Source: Nageia nagi (Eukaryota; Pinophyta). From it: DNA of 64,000 nt. Of the stretch, positions 33,770 through 43,775 are shown in pieces. The notes beneath the pieces were generated by a model. It searched no databases and was not told the DNA's origin. It saw only the letters and a list, made by a program, of their open reading frames with translations. The first letter of the stretch is position 1. The number at the start of each line of letters is the position of its first letter. The stretch is taken from the NCBI GenBank assembly GCA_050084985.1, contig JBITNC010000001.1, forward strand, positions 131,068,001-131,132,000. The letters are read 5' to 3'. The translations under genes were made by a program, and so were the position numbers.

Positions 33770-36172
33770 TCAAGGACTACCCCAACCACTGCCTGGTCTA
33801 CTAGGACTACTCGGTCGCCTCCGCCGTCTACTAGTCTCTCCGGTACCCTGACCTGGAGGAGTAGTGCCTACGGAGCCTATAGGACTACCTGGATGCTAAG
33901 CTCTTTACAACTTAGATGAACCAATAGCACCTAAAGGAGATGCCCAGGGTGTACCACTCCTGCTAGAAAGACCTCGTGACCTCTGAGTCCTACCTGGGGA
34001 TCCAACTATGCCCTATGCACTACTGCCTGTCTGATATGCTAAAATATCTATAGGCATATAACTATTTGGAGGTATAGGATAGTGAGCCCCAGGAGTAAAA
34101 GCTGGAACACCTATCAGCCACGTCTATACTATACCTCTATAAAAATCTCATTGCTAACAAATGCCATGATTGAAAACTAAAGGACCACCCCCGGAAGTAG
34201 ATGCTACTCCCAACTGATGAGCCTGATCTCCCTATAAAGAGGAATGAGCCTCATCTCTCTCCTATTTGTATCTATCTCACTCAGCCCTATACCTGTACAT
34301 GCATGAGTGGGCCTATGCCAATTGGTGTCTCAACTCATAAATATCTCCTAGCAAAGTATCAATGCTAGGAACCTGTGTAGCAGGAGCCTCCTCGACTCTA
34401 CGTGCAACCTCTGGGGTAGCTCCCTCCTCACCTACACCCGTAGCCTCCTCCTCAAGAGCTAACTCCTTATGAGCATCTACCATGTCCTCCTCTCTAGTAT
34501 CCTCCTCTTTCATAGCCTCTACTCCTATAGGCTCCTCGCCTACCTCACCCTCTCCTGCTACTGCACCCAACTCTTCAACAACATCGATGCATCGACGAAT
34601 GTGTTGACCCTCCAATCCGCCCTCTAGGCCATCATCTCCCTCATCCCACTAGGCCCTGAAGGCCTCAGACACCTTGACATCATCCTCCCTGATATCATCC
34701 TCCAATGATCCCTCCTCCTGAGTAGGATTGGGCTCTGCATAAACCAACAGCTATACACCATCTACTGAGATAGTGCCCTCACACTGATATGGCACTGATG
34801 GGGTAGGTACATCCTGAACTAGGCTGAACTGACGGTGCACTCTCTTAAAGTGAAAATACTCCAAAAAATTGGCTCAATGACCACTCAAAACACATGGCTA
34901 TTGAATACCAGTAAGCTCAGCTGCAAGCTCTCTCTAGATAAGATACAAACGGTAAGGTCTGAATCTCACTTGATCTAGAATCAAGTGACTAAGCATGTGG
35001 CAATAATAGCTCATATCTTGATGAACTCCATCCGATGGGCGAATATAAAAATCATCATGCCATCGGACTATGCCAGCCTTGTAATCCAAGTGACTACCAA
35101 ACCCCAGCATCAGCAACCCTGGAGGATGAGCCACAGCTATATGCTCATAAACCCATGCCTACAAAGTGACAGTAACTGATAAAGAGGCCCTATGCCCTGA
35201 GAATAAAAGAATAGCTCCCTATAAATCTGAGCTAACAATGTGGGTGCCCAAGCATACACTATACCATGCTACATCATATCTGCAATAATGGGAAATAATG
35301 ACCACAGAAACCTCCCACTGCCAGTATCGGGGAGAGCATAACACTGTACTAAACCCATCAAGTAGGAAAAATGGATCATCCCCTGCTGATCCTCCATCCA
35401 ATACTGGTAATATCGGATGCCACCTAAGATAATCTCAGAAATAATAGTATCAACCTAAGCGGCCCCATACAAATAAGAAATAGTAGGTAAAGCTCTTGTC
35501 CTATCCACCACAAGCAAAATTCTCTATCCATGAATGGGGAGTCTATACAATCTATGTATATCCTCCACTGTGATAGTCATCTCCCCTGTCGGAAGGTGAA
35601 AAGTACATGTCACTGCATCCCATCTATCTAACAATGCAGCCACTAAAGGATACTCCCAATGAATGTGACCCATGTGTGGACCCACTCCAAAACTAATGGA
35701 CCTGAAAAAGGTATGATTGGCTGGACCTAGAAGACCTCTACCCTCCTATAGAATCGAGGGATATCTACCTCGAGGCTCAAAGATGTCTCAAACCTGTGTA
35801 ATGTTAAAAAGGTTCAGCTCAAAAAAAAAATGGCATTTCATACTAAAAAATTGATGTTTCTAATAGGCAAGACTCAGTCACCAATGTTCACAGTCCAAAC
35901 GCCGGTGACTCTGTCATCCGTTCGGCCTAGGTCGGCGACCGCGGTCGAATTATAAAATTTTTCACAAAAAATAGAGATAAAAGCAGGATTTACAAAATTT
36001 ATCCGATAAAAACAATCAAAATAATTTTTAAATGTCATTCACGATTTCAATTTTGAAATTAAATGGTTAAATTACAAATTATAAATAAAAAATAGAAAAG
36101 AAAGTTATTTTAAAACCCTACCTCTTCCCGGATAGGTCGAGAACGTCCAGAGGAGCGTCTACGTGGAGGCAT
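33770..36172 (-). pseudogene. Antisense plant mobile domain (PMD)-like gene
   Basis: The minus strand encodes a protein of the plant mobile domain (aminotransferase-like, MAIN/MAIL) family, proteins linked to transcription and silencing in plants. Exon 1: ATG 36172, MPPRRRSSGRSRPIREE, then a donor-like GAG|GTAGGG near 36122. Acceptor-like TTACACAG lies near 35800. Exon 2 has the family signature at about 35627-35527: CTFHLPTGEMTITVEDIHRL, preceded by ALLDRWDAV and followed by YRLPIHG. Later come YRELFFYSQGIGPL, AWVYEHI (35150-35130), an acidic Glu-rich coil (34615-34313) and a Pro/Ser/Arg-rich tail (GETSRRRRRPSSPSRPGSG) ending at TGA 33772-33770. Several stops, each a transition from CAG or CGA, and at least one frameshift near 35165 break it. 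It is GC-richer than its surroundings. Plus-strand frames here are shadows. Confidence 0.85.
35800..36121 (-). other. Probable intron of the antisense gene
   Basis: Between GTAGGG (donor side) and TTACACAG (acceptor side) the minus strand is AT-rich with stops in all frames, unlike the flanking exons. It contains a GC-rich cluster with CGCCGGTGACT at about 35880-35950. The splice sites are inferred, not shown. Confidence 0.55.
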
Positions 36173-36294
36173 GATGATTGTAACGAATATCAACGGTTGG
36201 AAATCAATGAGATTGTAATGGAAACTAGTTCTGGTTGATAATGAAAGTGACAGCTAAAAAGAAATGAATAAGAAAAAGTTAAAACTTTTTCTTT

Positions 36295-36412
36295 TTGAAA
36301 CACCCGGTGACTTGAAGACGGACGCCGGTGACTGCTACTAAATGCTGGTGACTTGAAGACGGACGTCGATGACTGCCACTAAATGCTGGTGATTGGAAGT
36401 AAAATGCTGCAT
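36295..36412. repeat. CGCCGGTGACT motif array upstream of antisense gene
   Basis: CCGGTGACTTGAAGACGGAC, CGCCGGTGACTGCTACTAAA, TGCTGGTGACTTGAAGACGG and further variants recur with a period near 24-30 bp. They sit 120-240 bp upstream of the antisense ATG (36172), so they occupy its likely promoter or 5' leader. Confidence 0.75.
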
Positions 36413-36887
36413 TTGGGAATAGCCATGAGAATATTAAAATTTTCTCAAAATAATATTGAATTGGTCAAGAAAATCAAAAGAAGATAAAATGTGATGTATC
36501 ATTGTTACAGGAGACCATCTTGAAACCCCATTATCGGGACAAAGGAAAACACCATCAAACTCATATACTAAAGAGGACTTATATGGTACATGTGCGCTTA
36601 GACATGCAAAATGACATAATAGAAATGTCATGCAACTGTCACACAAGCTCAACACATTGTCATACCGAAAATAGTCACTTCTGAAGTATATTCAAATTTG
36701 TTTTCAAAACTACATCAAATGTAAAATGAAAACACATTTTATCATAATTTGATAAATCAAAATTTCGATTCATCTAAGAAATTGAGTTAAAACTTATATC
36801 ATAAAAAAGCAACAACAAATAATCAAGCAACAAAGCTTCTCATTCTATATTTTTGAAATCATCAACCGCATTTTCGGTTGATAATTC
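36413..36887. other. Element B 3' non-coding stretch
   Basis: AT-rich DNA between the motif array and the polypurine tract. Frames of 60-73 codons on either strand have no support. Nothing else seen. Confidence 0.45.
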
Positions 36888-36901
36888 AAAAAGGGGCAAA
36901 A
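36888..36901 (+). promoter_or_regulatory. Element B polypurine tract
   Basis: AAAAAGGGGCAAAA directly precedes the 3' LTR start TGTAGACACC, the normal plus-strand priming position. Confidence 0.85.
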
Positions 36902-37751
36902 TGTAGACACCTAAAAATGTCCCTTTTTTAACTAGTAAACATTTAAGTAATCATAATTCTTCACGACAATATAAAATAGGTTTAAAAACCATATTATTGG
37001 ACAGCTCCCATCGAGTACATGCAAAATGGGTGGTCACATGACTCTTTTTAGGTAAAAATTGGCTATTTGGTGATCATGTTAATATTGTTATAAAAATTGA
37101 AAACCAGTCACCGGCGACCCAAAACAGTCACCGATGTTTTGAGGTAATCGCCGGCGTCTGCCTAGCAATCGTCGGTGACTCTGTAACAGCCGAACAAGAA
37201 ACCAAAATAGTAAGAGAAAGTTGAAAAGCTTCATTTTCCAAGATGATGTGGATAGAGGGGGTCAGTTACGACCTACAGTGACTTTTCACTTCCCCTTACC
37301 AGCCTTGGAAACATCTCACCCAAAATCTATAAATACAAGCCAATACAAAGCAATATGGACCATCTCTTGACCCAATTTTGAAGTAGGGTAATGCTGCCAA
37401 AATCTTGTGAGCTCATACATTTTATTGTTTTATGTTAGCTTCAATTTGATACATGTCATACATAGATGCTTTGATGTTATTATCTTTTGCATGTGTGTAG
37501 GATTTATAGGTTGTCCATATCAAGGAGAGAAGCAAGCAAATCAAAAACAATGAAGATCTAATACCTTCATTTTGGCAAATGGCATTTGTAAAAGTCCCTT
37601 CCAAGGGCAAATTATAGTTTGAGTTGACAATCAATATCAATTTATAATTACAGCATTTCTATCTATTTTACATAATTTGAGGTTCAGTGAAGATTTAAGA
37701 ATAATTGCATTTTATGTTATTCTACATTCCAGCTCTATTTTCACTGTAACA
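36902..37751 (+). repeat. Element B 3' LTR (850 bp)
   Basis: It starts TGTAGACACC and ends CACTGTAACA, matching the 5' LTR closely. It carries the same GC-rich motif block (about 37106-37185) and TATAAATA at 37328. The frame at 37422-37640 lies within it and has no support. Confidence 0.97.
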
Positions 37752-37756
37752 GGTTG
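37752..37756 (+). repeat. Right target-site duplication of element B
   Basis: GGTTG, identical to 19919-19923. Confidence 0.92.
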
Positions 37757-38303
37757 ATCCTCCAAAATGCCCCTAATATGCCAATGTCCACCTCCAAATA
37801 GCCTCAAAACTCAAAAACAAACCTCATAATGATTAGATGAACATTTTGCATATAAATTTAGGGCTTTCTCAACCCAAATGAATCCCTTATGCCTCCCCAA
37901 AACTCAAATATAGGTCATACAAATCACAAAATTGATAAGAAAGATGAATTTTTTTAAAAATGTACCTTTACCAAACCAAACAATTCACTTAGGAGGCTTT
38001 GGATTTTAAAAATATGCTCAAGATAACCCAACAAACTACTCTAAGATGAGATTTAGTGCTCAAAATACCAAAATATGCCTCCATATGTATCAAATATCTA
38101 ATCTTGATGCTATAATTTAGACATTTTCTTCCTTGTGTCCAAATGAACCTAATCCAAGTTTTAGATTGGTCTCCTTCATTATCCTCACCAATAAATATTT
38201 AGTAATTCTTACCCAAAAGTAAGGGCAAGATCTCAATTCTTCAACTTAATTTATAATTCCTCTATGTATGATTCCCTTGATTTGAGCAAGATGGTAGACT
38301 TAA
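37757..38303 (-). other. Element H interior, right part
   Basis: Leader side of H read on the minus strand, between its primer site and the B insertion. No open frame of note; AT-rich. Confidence 0.55.
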
Positions 38304-38316
38304 GGCTTTGATATCA
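38304..38316 (-). promoter_or_regulatory. Element H primer-binding site, initiator-Met type
   Basis: The minus strand reads TGATATCAAAGCC one base after the LTR end. It agrees at 11 of 13 positions with TGGTATCAGAGCC, the usual site pairing with plant initiator-Met tRNA. The two differences are G-to-A. Confidence 0.8.
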
Positions 38317-38317
38317 C

Positions 38318-39869
38318 TATGATAATTCCAAACTAGTAGATCATGCTTAAACATTGCCTATGAGAGGGATGTTTGCCTTCTAGCTTAAAATATATTTGAA
38401 TAAGCTCAAAATATACCCAAAACTCTAATATCTAGCTACTTATAGTAGATTTCAAAATAATTAACCAAAATACTCAAAGAAAATAATCCAATTATTTGAG
38501 CAAAAACACTAATTTGAAAATGCAATAATACCTCCAAAAATTGAATGCATAAACAAGGAAAAAAGATATATTTTACACTACAAAAATGGCACTCCAGATC
38601 CAACATCCAATCATAAAGAGACAAATAGTAAATCAATATGTTTAAATATAATTGTATCAATGTAATAGAGAATAGAATAATTACAATATATTTTTATCTA
38701 CCTAAGGAGCTTGTACCAGGACTTTCTCTAATAGGGGCATTTTAGATGGCTCTAGGGCCTCACTAGTTGTAGTAATGGCAAGGCATAGTCTAGGAATTTC
38801 TCAGAAGCTTCTATGATAGAACTAGTATAATTCCTCTTATGATTGTTAGAGTAATCTCAAGGTTATCATCCTATCATCTCAAGACTTCAAATGCAAGTTG
38901 CCTTACATGTGGAAAAGATAGAGTTCTCATACTTGATCCAAAAAAGGGGATTTTTAATCAATAATCAACATATATCATAATGATAAAGAGTCCTACTTCT
39001 AAATGTGATGTAGTCTCCTCATCTATGTGCTCATGTTTACAACATCCAAGATGGAGAGCCTCACAATAAGTGAGATCACCTCCAACAATCTAGGAATGCA
39101 ACATACAAGAGGTAGTGATGTTGTTGTGCCTTAGGATTAGTGTCATGGGTTAAAATACCCAAGATGGATGATATGGGGTATTTGGATGCAAAATATCACA
39201 TCTTCATGGTCTCATATTCCTCCTCACTCCCAAAATCTAAGTATGAAATCTTCTAATTCTTCATAGTAAGTAAAAAGACCTTGGTATCATGCTCTACCTT
39301 GAAAGGGGAGCAATATTATTAATGATGCCCATTATGCCAATATTACAATCATCAAGCCTAGATATATTTAATGTCCCATAATTGGTGACTAATATTAAAT
39401 TTACAATTAATAGTTTCCTTGGTATCACAAATACATTAGTATTGGCATAATTATCTAAACTATACCTATCATGCTCCAACATTTCATAATTGAAGTGATT
39501 AACTAATATCCAAGTGGAGCTTATAATAAAGGTCTTATTACAATTAAATGCTCATAACTAAATATAAAATACGTCTAGATTGAATAAGTAATAATTGCAC
39601 ATACTTATAGGATGGATGTCACTCTTAATTGAGAGTAAATCATATATTCTCATGCACATGCGATATAAGCAGACTAGCCCATTGGGTTAACTTAAAGATT
39701 TTCATAACTCTCTCATTTCTTGACCAAAATGGGTCATGTAACATGTAAAATTATTGGCATGAGGTCCTCTTTCTTTTCCAAGTGGTAAAATATCATTTTC
39801 TTGCTTGTATAAGATGTAATCTCCTTAAAACCATAAATGAGTAGAACTTTACAAATTGGAGACATTATA
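38318..39869 (-). repeat. Element H 5' LTR (minus strand)
   Basis: It matches 16502-18048 along its length. Its outer end is followed by AGAAG (39870-39874), identical to the bases before 16502. The TG and CA ends are eroded to TA here. Confidence 0.88.
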
Positions 39870-40616
39870 AGAAGTGTACCATGAGTGGTTTAAAAATTTA
39901 AAATAGAATGTGGTTAATTTTAAAATAAAGGGTTTTTTTAAGAATCCCATGTATGTAGGTGTTATGAAGGATTTCTATTAAGTGATCCCCTTATGCCTAA
40001 TTGGAAGGTGTGAGATATGGGGAGGTACCCCACATGGATGTTTATTTTTCTATTGAATTAAAATTCCTCTACTCACCTACACGACACTTGTAAAAATACC
40101 ATTTCCTCCATATAAAATATATTTGTTAGGTATTTGGGCATTGTATTTTTATTTTTTATATTTTTTTAAAGTGTGTATTTTTCATGTTTTAAGGCCAGAA
40201 GAGTCCAAAGCACATGAAAAAAAAAATATGTTTGATTTTTCAAAGGAGGTAGGAACTTACCAAATGAAAATATCAAATTATAAAGGCTAATGGAGCCTAA
40301 AAATATGGACCCAAAGAGCTCATTTGATCCATAGGGTAATTCCATGGGAAATATATAGGAAAATTGTATGAGAAATTGAGAGCATTCCATGAGGTGCATG
40401 GAAAATTATAAGAGATTGTTTTAGAGTTAAATTCTAACATTTCTTCATTAATAATCAAGAATTAGTATTTTGATGAAATTTTCTTACCTGTTCTTTTATC
40501 TTCCCTCATAAATTGTTAATTTTCTCTTCTCATACAAAAGTTGCAAGCACTTGGAGTCCAAGAGTGAGTGATCCTTATTTTGTTAAGCCTATGCCCATCT
40601 AGGTTTATAAATCACA
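39870..40616 (+). repeat. Element E 5' LTR, second part
   Basis: It continues E's LTR after H. From 40009 (TGTGAGATATGGGGAGG) it aligns with 53542-53865 and, after F, 58456-58729 of the 3' LTR. It ends AAATCACA just before the primer site. The first 139 bp (39870-40008) have no counterpart in the 3' LTR. Confidence 0.78.
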
Positions 40617-40620
40617 TTAT

Positions 40621-40633
40621 TGGTATCATAACA
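40621..40633 (+). promoter_or_regulatory. Element E primer-binding site, initiator-Met type
   Basis: TGGTATCATAACA, four bases after the LTR, agrees at 10 of 13 positions with the initiator-Met tRNA complement. Confidence 0.75.
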
Positions 40634-40714
40634 AGTTCTATCATATAGATTAATATTTTTATGTGAAAATATTTTCTTGCATTACCTTATTTTTGTCTAA
40701 TATATATCACTAGA

Positions 40715-41204
40715 ATGAAGAACAAACAAGGAGAAATAAACCTTATTGAAGAAAATCCAAAAATTAAATCAAATGTTTTGATAATGAGATTAAAACAAAA
40801 ACTACATTAGAGTCTATGTAATAATATATTTTTTTTAGAGGATTCCATTTAGAGAATGGAAAATATGGTGATGGAAATGAAGGATACTCCCAAATCAAAA
40901 CAAGATGTTCAACATCAAGAAGAACTTGGAGAGAATTATCAAGCTACGAGAAAATCACCTTTGAAATTGGAGGTGGAATTTGATCTCATATCCTTTGGAG
41001 GAGAGATTAATGCTAGAAATTTGAACTAATGGATCAAGAAAATGGAGGTGTACTTTTAAGTACAAAATATTGAATATGATGTCAACAAAATTGAGTTGGC
41101 TATACTCAAACTAGGATATGCCTTATTATAGAGGGAATCCTATGTGGATTCCTTGGAAAAAAGTGAATAACTGTTATGACCCACCTCAAGACACTATTTG
41201 ACCT
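40715..41204 (+). pseudogene. gag: Element E gag, N-terminal fragment
   Basis: From ATG 40715 (MKNKQGEINLIEENPK). A gag-like core is readable near 40968-41160: FDLISFGGEINARNLN, a stop, WIKKMEVYF, VQNIEYDVNKIELAILKLGY, resembling the N-terminal gag core of chromovirus-type gypsy elements. The sequence is cut at 41204 by the D/inverted-LTR insertion and seems to resume at 50915. Several stops are present. Confidence 0.6.
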
Positions 41205-43690
41205 TGTAATGCATCCACTAATTATCATCAACCAAAGCTATAATTTTTGACGTAATTTTTTTTGTAGAATGATTTAGGAATGAGCCAGGTGATCCCACAT
41301 GAGTTTAATATGCTGCTAACTAGCTCAGCACTCACATGGCAAGATTGGCCAAGAACCCAGGGTAACCAACCCTAATAATGTTTTTTGGTGTTCACTTTTC
41401 AACACTCACCCTTTTAAAAATATGCTTCAAAATTAACCTCACCATTCCTATTCCATGTCCTATATGCAATAGGCTTTTTGATTACAGCATAGTGATTTTC
41501 TACTCAAGGCCCATATCACCTGAGAGATCACACTTCCACTAAGTTACTCATCATCTCCTAATGATAACTCTCCATCTCATAGGAGAAATTAACTTGTCCT
41601 AGGCAAGCTTTCTTATGAGCAAGTAGCATTTCCTATGGAATAATCATCATATCCCTATTTGCTAACTGTAAGTGATCTGACTACTAATTACCCTCACCTG
41701 GTAATAGTAGTTTTTTTATTGCTATTCGCACTTAACTCATCTATCAAAGGATATGAGTACTAACCTACCCATAACTATTAGTTAGTCCCATCCTATGGTT
41801 TGACATCCTCATGCCCATAACTTGGGGAGCCATGGATATTAAACAATATCTTCAAGTGGTTGTTTAGTCTAATCTATTTTTTAAATGTGTTGATAAAAAA
41901 TAACCACCTATGTTCTATTGACCGTAAACTAATATTTTCAATAGTGGATAAAGACATGTTCTAAAGTTTAATACCATTCATTCTTGCCCATGAGGAGTAC
42001 CTTAGAATTCATAGTTATACCTTATGTAGGAAGTCACATATTTTTTTGTTTATCCCATACACATTGTATTATGTATATAGATCTACTTTTTAAAATATCT
42101 CTTGAATACATAAAGTAACAAGTTGTTAGGGAGAATCTTGCCACTATTGCTATAAAAGTAATGCAATGCTATGTGGTCCTCATGTAAAGAATATTCCTTT
42201 TGTTTATCATCTAGTGAGGTAGGTTTACTTGGTGAAGGTTCTTTGCTACATTTCATGCATTCATCCAAAAATAATCACAAATAATTCTATTTATCTCATA
42301 GGGTCCCATTGATATCCAACTTGATTCTAAGGGTCCCTAAGATATCTCAAATGCTCACAAGTTATCATTTGGAACCTTAATTATAGTTTAGGATTAATTG
42401 TAAGTTATTGGGATAATTTTGGATTTATCAAGATTAAGAACCTAATTCACCTATGACTACTACCTAACAAGTATTAATTCTTACTCCTATTTATCAAAAC
42501 ATAAAACTTAACATAAGAGATAGCAAATTCATCTATCCTTCATTTATCATTAAGTATACTAACAAGAGATTCATACAACATAACCCTCATTAAGCATTTC
42601 TAAGTTAATAATCAATTACAAGAAGCTTGAATACATCTCAAAATTTCATTTTTTAACATATACAAAAATGACATAGCTTCCATAAACTTATTACAAGATA
42701 TTAATACATCATAAGGCTATACACTTTAATGAATTTGGTAACTCATCATCATCATCTTGTAATAAAAAATTAAATAAAACATTGTTACTTATTAAGTCAT
42801 TCTATGCCTTTTTGTGAAACACATCTATAGATCTTCAAACAATGAGCATCGAGCATCTCCATCATTTTTCGAACAATGAGCATTGAACATTGATCATTCC
42901 ATTGGAACTTGATGGTTGGATCGAGTACTAGGAAGAAAGAGGATCAGGACAACCCTTTTTAAACTTGACCATTATGCAAATGAATTTAACTATATACCTT
43001 AGGAGAAATTATCTCCTTTCCTTGATCAATGTACATTAATTTATTATTTATTAATCTATATTAAATAATTAAATCATTCACAATAAGGTCTTGGATACCT
43101 TAATAATTAATTAATGAAATTGATACTATTTGAATTATTTTACTAAACATTATACCAATATCATAATCTCAAAACCATATTTTATTTAATACAAGATTCT
43201 AAAGAGTTCTTGAATTACTTATTTTTTAAAGAAAATAATATGGTACTAACCTTTAAATGAAATGGCCATTATGTATCTTCAAATGCTACAACATTTCAAT
43301 CAATAATTAATTATATGAAACTTTATCAAAAATTATAATAAACATCATATTAAGAATTTAATAAAATTTATATCAAAATAAATTCATTAAATTCTAACTA
43401 AAGGCATAAGAGGGAATATTTGACTAGTCTCTTTAAAATATCATAATACAATTTGTATGTGAATTTTTTTTTCACCCCTATATCTAAATAAAAAAGAATA
43501 ACAAAAAAAAGTTCCACTCCATTACTTTTTAAAGAAAATGACATGGTAATAATCTATAAATAAAAGAACCACTATGTCTCTACAAATGGTTCAACATTTC
43601 TAACAACCATTAATTCTATGAAGCTTTACCAAACATTATGATAAATATCATATTAAATATCTTAAAATAAGACTATGTTAATTTTGTTTT
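41205..43690 (-). repeat. Inverted copy of element D's LTR
   Basis: The plus strand starts TGTAATGCATCCACTAATTA, the reverse complement of the LTR end at 46993. The match continues inward: TGGCAAGATTGGCCAAGAAC mirrors GTTCTTGGCCAATCTTGCCA at about 46830, and 42083-42268 mirrors 45916-46101. It runs to about 43690, giving a 2.5-kb arm. No primer site or coding sequence accompanies it, so it is a lone LTR or a rearranged end of D. Confidence 0.8.
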
Positions 43691-43775
43691 GGTTTTTCTC
43701 AAGCTTGATGCAAAGTTACATGAAGAAAAAAAGTCTCTCTTTTCTTTTCAAGTCCAGGTGCATTCTTTTTTTTTT
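43691..43775. other. Centre of the inverted repeat
   Basis: About 85 bp including a T12 run and TGCATTCTTTT separate the two arms. The arms can pair up to about ATTAA-CATAGTCTTATTTTA on either side. The true start of D's LTR cannot be located here. Confidence 0.55.

Larger units (their letters stand above)
19924..37751 (+). mobile_element. Element B: 17.8-kb Tat retrotransposon with extra genes
   Basis: B has 849/850-bp LTRs, perfect GGTTG target duplications, a tRNA-Asn primer site, gag-pol with two RNase H domains, then two extra genes before the 3' polypurine tract: a sense ORF of unknown function and an antisense PMD-like gene. Counting by eye, the LTRs differ at about two dozen of 850 positions, mostly transitions, so B is the youngest large insertion here. 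It is inserted in H. Gag-pol has about thirty stops and two frameshifts, so this copy is inactive. Carrying additional sense and antisense ORFs is known for some plant Tat elements. The specific sense ORF here is unknown to me. Confidence 0.95.
16502..39869 (-). mobile_element. Element H: minus-strand non-autonomous LTR retrotransposon
   Basis: H has two LTRs of about 1.55 kb (16502-18048 and 38318-39869) flanked by perfect 5-bp duplications AGAAG (16497-16501 and 39870-39874). Read on the minus strand, the right LTR is 5': an initiator-Met-like primer site follows it (38304-38316) and a polypurine tract precedes the left LTR (18049-18064). Without element B the interior is only about 2.4 kb. 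It contains a broken coiled-coil frame but no RT, RNase H or integrase, so H depended on another element. H itself is inserted in the 5' LTR of E. Confidence 0.88.
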
